From contig MEHQ01004596.1 in NCBI GenBank assembly GCA_008828725.1, positions 62,001-126,000 on the forward strand: a stretch of 64,000 nucleotides of DNA, in the 5' to 3' direction. Below are positions 58,297 through 64,000 of this stretch, one piece after another. Position 1 is the first letter of the stretch. Each line of letters opens with the position of its first letter. This DNA is from Saccharina japonica. Taxonomy: Eukaryota; Sar; Phaeophyceae; Laminariales; Laminariaceae. The notes beneath the pieces are model-generated. The model ran no database searches. It saw only the letters and a program-made list of their open reading frames with translations, and was not told where the DNA came from. The translations under genes were made by a program, and so were the position numbers.

Positions 58297-61200
58297 CTGG
58301 GTCCGCAGGGGGTGCCAATCGGGTTTGGTTGAGTCACGCACTTTTGCATATGTACGAATAGAGGGGTCCTTCATTTGACCGAGGGTCATACGTCTGTTGT
58401 GGTTGGTTCCACTGCATGAGCAGCCGGTGGCTCGACGGTGGGTAACACCGCTACTTGGTTGCGTTGGTGCTTTACGTTGCGCTATCAGTCTACGCTCATA
58501 GCTCAGCGGGAAGTACGCTATTGAAAAAACCAACGTTATACCCAACGTGACATGTACTATACACTGCCTACCGTATGCAGCAAAAAGTTGCTATCGCAAT
58601 CGCACGAATCATTTGGCCACCCTCATAATCGACATTGTCGTCGTCATCACACACCATTTTCATTATGATAGTCATGACAGTCAACACAACCCCTCCCATC
58701 ACCATCAGCGTGACCATCATTGCCAGCTACAAAGGAAAACCATGGCCACTTCTGGATGCCTCCCAAATTCCACCTCGTTCCGGTCCAACCCCTGCCTCTT
58801 GTACTCGTCAATGACGTCCTTCACAAGCCGGGGAGTTCCGCAAAACACCGCCCCCGCCAGTGGTGTGAATTGCCCTTTGGTCTCGCTCCGAAACTGGGCT
58901 TGAAGAGGTGTATCGACTTCCTCATCGTTTTGTGGCTGCCTCTGCGCAGTCAAACACATCGGGCGCCACCGAGACGGGCGGACTGGGTCATGGACTGCAA
59001 CATGTTTCTATGATTGTTTCGCCAAATAAGAGAAGCCAGTGTCGCAATGGTCCCCGGCGTTCGGGATGAGAGGCGCTGTAACCGGGGTTATCCGAATCCA
59101 CCTTTCCCTCAGAGGCCCTGAATACCGATAAAACTAGTAACATAATCGCAATCCTAAAAGCACGTTTCACTTCAGGGTTTAGTGATTAGCTATCTTATTT
59201 TGGGTAGAAGGAGCAAGTTGTAAACCCCTGAAAAGCGTTTTTCGAGTTTCGGTTACAGCAGAAACCGGCAGGCATGTTTTGATATAAGGGTGCAGAAGAT
59301 CAGGTAGGCACACCGCTTGAGCCGCTGTACCACTTGCGAGTGTACAAGAATGGCCAGGGCCATCCCCAAGTTAATTCACAGGTCATGACCCATCGCAGAA
59401 CGCGCAGTGGGTATCTGATGTCTCTTCATTGAGCTGATAAAGACGACGGCCAAGAGAGCCGCGAGAATCGACCCTTTGAGGGAACTAACTGATAGCGTTA
59501 ATTGATGGCGTTGTCACGGTGGGCGTTGTCGCGCCACAAACTGCTGATAGTTTCACTCCTCGAGGTACGGGTGCCTGCCTAGGAGGCAGGTCGCACCCAA
59601 GTGGTCCCACCATGTAGGTGATTTCCACGAGCGTGCTTGAACAATGGCGGATATGCGTGGGGTGGATGTTTCAATAGAGCTAGCTGCTCCTCTGCGTGTC
59701 AAGAAACTACCCTCGTCGGTTTTCACGAAATTATGAATTGTCAAGGAATACTGGACAAAAGACATTTCGTTAGGAACGGCCCTTAACCGGCGCTGGGGGG
59801 TTGGCACCAGGGCGGAGCATACCATAAGCCATATCGATAGGATGCCTGCCTGCCTGCCTCTCTGTCTGTCTGTCTGTCTGTTTGTGTGTCTGTATGTCTA
59901 TCTGCCGGTCTTCGTGTATATTTCACTCTTCATCACACGCACTCGCACACGCATGCACGCGCACCTTCTCGAGCTCGTCGAACACCGCCAAGAAGAGACC
60001 GCGGGTAAACGAAGTCGAGGTCGCATAGGCGAGGGGGCTGACCGGGAAACCCTTTCCGCATAGGATGTCCCACGCCTGATGTTGGGTCAGAGGACGGCAC
60101 AGCTTCATGAACTGCTTCAAGCGCATCTAGTGTACCACCATCGCCATTGTATAATATATTGCCAAACGGCGACGGAAGTTAGTAGACAATGGCATACGTA
60201 TAGGCTTCGCTGTCGTCTCACCGTTAGTCTGCTGGCTACCATCGGAGAGCTATGTCAAACCACATGCCAAAGACGAGCCGGCGCGAAGCCGAGCCATTCG
60301 TAACTTGCTCACCACCTGCTTGTCCTCAATGTTGTCAAACACAAAGGCTGCGGCCCATCGGACAGCGGCTGTCTTCCCTGAAAGTACAGCCAGAACGAAC
60401 AGAGAGGCCTTGAGTCTGCCACCGTCTTCGCTAGGGTCTTCCAAAGCATCCACGACCGCCAACTCGCCCACCATACACCCGTCGTTTCCGGCATCATCCC
60501 GACGGCCTCGACGGACGGCTTGGAGTAGTTCGGTCACCGTCAAGATGTAGTCAGTTTTCTTGGCCAAACTGAAAGGAACGAGCGCCCGCCAAAGGAGCGA
60601 CGGTTGGAGGCGAAGAGCAACTTGGATCGTTTTTTATAGTATATATTTTGTGTTTTGTATCCATGCAATCGAAGCGCCTTGATTATAAGTCTCCACCCTC
60701 GTTGAACCATGTGCTCCAGGCCTAAACTCCGCACCACAGGCGTATTGACAATTTCAAACGGAACAAAACCGCGGGGGGGACTAAGGTCGACATCCCAAAG
60801 GCGAGAATCCGTGGGGTATACCTGGTGGTTAGCAGGGATAACCTACTACTCTACAGCCCTTCACTCGATCAGCGCTGGCCATAAATATACTACTTAATGT
60901 GAAGAACACACACAAAATTAGACTCGTAGGGTATCCCTTGTAACTAACGCTGACTGAGTACATTAGTCTGTCCATCCAACCAACAAGACCTCGCCCATTT
61001 CCATCCCCCTGGCACGACTCTTCTGCAAGGGGCATGTCGCACCTTGCGAGCACGCTCTGGTTTCTTTTGCTGGTATTGCCGGGACCTCCACCAATCATCA
61101 AGTACATTTTTTTCAGCACCAAGACATCTCCACCTAGCACCGCCTGTGCCAAGAGCTGCACCCAGAGTTGCGTGCGTGTGTCGTCAAACTGTTCCAGCTC

Positions 61201-64000
61201 CGTGCTCAGCCCGAGAACATTCGAGAGGGAAATACTGCTAGATTCGTCCTCGTTAGTCGTGATCAGTCCGCAGGCGAGATCGAACGTCTTCCAGCCCCCG
61301 CGTGCCGCGTGCATTATACCAGATAAGTTGCCGGGGCCCTTCGCACCGCCATCATTGTTGCCGATAAAATTACCATCGCCGTTGCTCTTTAGGGCCGTCG
61401 TCAGCTGTTGCTGCCGTTTCTCGGCGTTGGGGTGCTTGGGGTCCGCATCCAGCAGGGCATGCAGGTTACGTGCGAACAAGTCGTCCGCTGGTTGACCATC
61501 CCGCAGTATTCCCCCTGGTTGGTCGTAGTTGGCCTCTGCCTCACTGGAACTCTCTTTGCGGCCCAGGAGGCACATTGCCGGCGTTCTTCCTTGGCTGTCG
61601 GTTTTAGCCCGGAGCTCATTCCAGAGGTCGAACTCTTTGACGGCAGATTTGTCAGATATAACCTGCGAATAGGATGGAAGTGGTTTTGGCTACTCATAGT
61701 CAGCGAAGGGTGTTCAGAGTGCTCGCGTATCGGTGCAGGGATATTTATATAACGGTATTTGGGAGTTCCACATAGGAAAAATGCTATTTCTCTGTGGGGG
61801 GTTCAACGTCTTGTGCCATGCCTGTCATCCACTGCCCTTTTCATCTGTGTGCGACGGTAATATATCGCATAGCGCGCAGAGGGGTTGTTCTGTACGCGGG
61901 TCCCAATGACACGTGTTCCAGTTTGCCCCAACCCGATTCCTAGCGACTCCTTCCAATCAATGTTCCCCCGAGTGAGGCCATCCTTGACTCGCACACCGAG
62001 TTTGTCGGGTGGGCGGGGCGCGGGGCGGGGCTGCGCCCCAACCCGCTCCCCGCCGCCGCGCCTGCGAATTTTGGCGATAGGTACTCGCATGAGTCCATCC
62101 ACGTTCACACATTCACACATTCACTACTGAATACTCGAATAACAAGAACTGGTACGACGCGCTACTCGTAATCGTACGTACTGCTACTGCTGCTGTACTG
62201 CTTGCTGTTGGGTCGTCCCCGTCCATTTCGTCATCCAAACTGAAGATCTGGAGTACCGGTAAAAATTGACCGGCCTAACTTGTATCGTTTCGCCTTTTTA
62301 TTTTATTTGGCTGGTAACTGGTAACATTCATATCAGACAGGTTGACGACCGACAGGCTGGTCTATTCCTCTTCCTGGCGATTCTACACGGGCTTCGACAA
62401 CTGGGTAGGGCGCGGAGCGGGGCTGCGCGCCAACCCGCTCCTCACCGCCTCGCCTGTTAAGTCCGGAGCGGGTGTCCCGAAAGTAAACAACAAGATGCAC
62501 GGCATCAGCGGCTACGAGTCCCGCGTGCGTTCGTGAAAAGCTGGAAATTGAAACCAGCATAACAGGGCGAAGCAAGAGTGCATGATTTGGTGGGTACGAC
62601 CTCCCACATTGTTTTTCTTTTGAGTTTACTTCCATGGAAATTGCCTTGGAGTTTTGTTTACTTCCTAGAAGAAAATTTACTTTGCTGGGAGTTCTTTTTA
62701 CTTCCATGGAAGTTGCTTGTACTTCCTGTAGAAGTAACTTTTACTCCCATAGAAGTAGTTTTTTATTTCCATGAAATTAGATTCAACTTTCATGAAAGGT
62801 TTATACTTCCATGGATTTTGTTTTACTTCCATAGAAGTAAAACTTAGAAACGAGAGGTCCTAAATTCACCCCCCATGATCCCACTAGGTACACGTCCCAC
62901 CCGTGGGCCCATTCCGATTACCAAAACGCGGGCCACTTACGAATGGGATAGTAAAAACCGTGTAGCGCGCAACGCGGAACCAGACTAGACCCGTCTAGTG
63001 GCCGAAGGCCTTCTTCAAAAGGAAACTGAAAGAAATTTGTACTCCCATGGAAGTATATACTCTTTACTTCCATGGAAGTTTCCATGGAAATAAATTTACT
63101 TTCATGGAAGTAAAAAACAACTACCATGGAATTAAAAATTGCTTCCATGGAAGTAAACGTTCACTTCCATGGAAGTAAATACAAAAAGTGAAACAATGTG
63201 GTGGATCCGGTCGGGATGAGGACTTAGCGTCTCTTGAGCTTGTTTTGCTAGTAAATACGAGAAATGACTGACCCGAGCTTGGTGCTGCTGCTGTGTACCT
63301 TGCCAGCTATTCACAACGGAGGAATGCACGTTCGGACCTCGTAGCCACTGCCGCTGTGTACTTCGCCCCTTATTCGGGACGCCCGAACACACGTTTGGGC
63401 CTCGTAGCCGCTGCTGCTGCTGCTGTGTACCTCGTCCTTTATTCGGGACGACCGAAACACATGTTCGTGCCTTGTAGCTGCAAGCTCAGGTTAGCTCCTC
63501 CTATTTTTTGCAAGACAAAAATCTCAAGAGACGTGAAATCCTCATCCCGACCACATCATGCCCTCGAGCCTCGCCCGGCTGCTGTGTGCTTTGCCAGTTC
63601 GCGATGACCGGACAAACGTGTGGGCCTCGTAGCCTCTGCTGCTGTGGGCCTCGTGTGGTGCCGAGTGCTACGCGCAAGGGGCTCCGCGCAAACAGACCTA
63701 GTGCGCACACGGCTGCTGCGATGGGAGCCCAAATCCGCCCCGATGACACGGAACAAGAAGCCGGTTGTTAATTTTGACGACGACTTCGACGAGGGTTTCG
63801 CTTTATAACTTTTCAAACTGCAACAGGGACAGTCAGCCACAACAGGGGTCACCTTAATTATCAACGCGGGGTCGCCGGAAAGATGTTTCACGGGTTCGCT
63901 GCGAACAAAGGCGCTTGGGATTGCCGAAAAGACAACTTTCGGAATCACTACAGCACTGTTCGATGGGACTGCCGGAGCCTCCGGAGTCGCCGCACTAGTA
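58156..64000 (-). CDS. Gene model: ankyrin-like N-terminal region (6 exons, runs off the right edge)
   Basis: Exons at 64000-63853 (partial), 61662-61016, 60568-60313, 60126-59965, 58941-58741 and 58296-58156 join with matching phases throughout. The product would be at least ~470 residues with ankyrin-like helices (DSQGRTPAMCLLG, GIMHAARGGWKTFDLA, QFTPLAGAVFCGTPRLVKDV). The last exon ends in phase 0 at a GTGGGA donor, so the protein continues. The next minus-strand exons are the EsV-1-7 exon and then the channel gene. An ankyrin-rich N terminus on a TRP-like channel is a common design, which favours one gene, but the in-frame stop before 44786 and ~13 kb of repeats leave it open. Confidence 0.65.
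58741..58941 (-). CDS. Ankyrin-like gene, exon 5
   Basis: A 201-nt, 67-codon exon from acceptor ctgcgcag to donor GTTTTC. It reads RQPQNDEEVDTPLQAQFRSE, then KGQFTPLAGAVFCGTPRLVK and DVIDEYKRQGLDR. 'FTPLAGAVFCG-x-x-x-LVK-x-x-ID' is a good ankyrin match. Confidence 0.75.
58945..59960. other. Intron of the ankyrin-like gene, no exon recognised
   Basis: A short tetranucleotide run lies at its upstream end (59838-59885). A minus ORF at 59825-59553 is open for 90 codons but has no splice support. Confidence 0.45.
59838..59885 (+). repeat. (CTGC/CTGT)n microsatellite
   Basis: 'tgcctgcctgcctctctgtc' followed by four CTGT units. Confidence 0.85.
59965..60126 (-). CDS. Ankyrin-like gene, exon 4
   Basis: A 162-nt, 54-codon exon from acceptor acactag to donor GTGCGC. 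It reads MRLKQFMKLCRPLTQHQAWD, ILCGKGFPVSPLAYATSTSF and TRGLFLAVFDELEK. Phase 0 at both ends. Confidence 0.7.
60313..60568 (-). CDS. Ankyrin-like gene, exon 3
   Basis: From acceptor tcctttcag to donor GTGAGC. It reads LAKKTDYILTVTELLQAVRR, GRRDDAGNDGCMVGELAVVD, KASLFVLAVLSGKTAAVRWA and ends NIEDKQV. Alternating amphipathic helices fit an ankyrin or similar solenoid. Confidence 0.75.
61016..61662 (-). CDS. Ankyrin-like gene, large exon
   Basis: A ~647-nt exon from acceptor attcgcag. It reads VISDKSAVKEFDLWNELRAK, TDSQGRTPAMCLLGRKES, a Gln/Asn/Gly-rich loop, LSGIMHAARGGWKTFDLACG, then QLWVQLLAQAVLGGDVLVL. 'GRTPAM..L' and 'MHAARGG' are typical of the first helix of ankyrin repeats. The GTGCCA donor at 61015 is chosen because it gives the phase required by the next exon; other GT sites lie nearby. 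Confidence 0.75.
61985..62050 (+). repeat. GC-rich repeat, copy 1
   Basis: The word gcggggctgcgccccaaccc followed by gctccccgccg recurs at 62402-62462 with changes in the same orientation. It has internal self-complementarity (gcggggct... ccccgc). Confidence 0.6.
62402..62462 (+). repeat. GC-rich repeat, copy 2
   Basis: It reads gcggggctgcgcgccaaccc then gctcctcaccgcctcgcctg, homologous to 61985-62050. Confidence 0.6.
62603..63209. mobile_element. TIR element with palindromic minisatellite arms, copy 2
   Basis: The ends read cccacattgtttttctttt and (inverted) ccaccacattgtttcacttt. Two arrays of acttccatggaagt-type units flank a core with 'gattaccaaaacgcggg', 'gggatagtaaaaaccgtgta' and 'actagacccgtctagt', as in the 46.1-kb copy. 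It lies in the first intron of the ankyrin-like gene. Confidence 0.82.
63199..63558. mobile_element. ~360-bp TIR element with internal ~70-bp repeats, abutting the previous element
   Basis: The ends read ggtcgggatgaggactta, cgtctcttgag on the left. The right-end inverse is ggtcgggatgaggatttca, cgtctcttgag. Inside, three units with 'gtgtacctcgtcctttattc', 'gggacg.ccgaacacacgtt' and 'cctcgtagccgctgctgct' repeat about every 70 bp. A related unit also occurs just outside (63570-63640), so the repeat family is not confined to the element. Confidence 0.65.
63853..64000 (-). CDS. Ankyrin-like gene, upstream exon (partial at window edge)
   Basis: The minus frame is open to the window end and reads TSAATPEAPAVPSNSAVVIP, then KVVFSAIPSAFVRSEPVKH and DPALIIK, ending at a GTGACC donor in phase 0. 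This fits the phase-0 start of the 61662 exon. Its link to that exon rests on phase and position only. Confidence 0.5.

Noticed and set aside
59553-59825. 90-codon minus ORF in an ankyrin-gene intron
   Set aside because: The flanking exons already join in phase, and no acceptor/donor pair or motif supports it.

Overview
This looks like a gene-poor, repeat-rich piece of a nuclear genome from a brown alga or a close stramenopile relative. The signs are: an exon with the EsV-1-7 zinc-finger-like motif (a family known mainly from brown algae), genes cut into many short phase-consistent exons with GT..AG borders, a repeated Cys-rich secreted-type domain (CC-CG-CGG), abundant CAG/CTG tracts, and many small TIR elements and minisatellites. 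No bacterial operon, viral gene, rRNA or intact tRNA was seen.

Two host loci can be read, both on the minus strand. (1) At about 10.4-5.9 kb (tail perhaps to 4.8 kb) lies a gene for a secreted-type protein: a signal-peptide-like start and three copies of one Cys-rich domain. Each copy is split across two exons with identical splice phases, so the array seems to have grown by duplicating an exon pair. (2) From the right edge (64.0 kb) to about 24.4 kb lies a chain of minus-strand exons. The 64.0-58.2 kb part encodes an ankyrin-like region. The 44.8-24.4 kb part encodes a TRP/polycystin-like cation channel with S1-S6, a pore exon, later membrane segments and a charged coiled-coil tail. Most neighbouring exons agree in phase (I joined them by hand). 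Whether both parts are one ~40 kb gene is unsettled: a TAA lies in frame just before the first ATG of the channel part. Between them (58-45 kb) lie an EsV-1-7 exon, one small candidate exon and about 12 kb of satellites and nested elements.

Layout: 1-5 kb is minisatellite and unique noncoding DNA; 5.8-10.4 kb is the Cys-rich gene; 11.4-11.7 kb is a GA tract; 13.3-14.7 kb is a satellite-bearing element with a Helitron-like end; 14.7-15.5 kb is a foldback element; 15.7-24.3 kb is mostly unique noncoding DNA with a SINE, dispersed repeats and a 73-bp tandem array; 24.4-44.8 kb is the channel gene with intronic repeats, including a long GAA/CAA tract; 44.9-48.4 kb is a ~340-bp satellite broken by two elements; 48.7-49.5 kb is a TIR element; 50.8-55.0 kb is a second copy of the satellite-bearing element, split by a nested insertion; 55.3-56.1 kb is two palindrome-array TIR elements; 57.6-64.0 kb is the EsV-1-7 exon and ankyrin exons with two more TIR elements in the first intron.

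All gene models come from reading by eye. Splice borders are best guesses and several connecting exons were not found.
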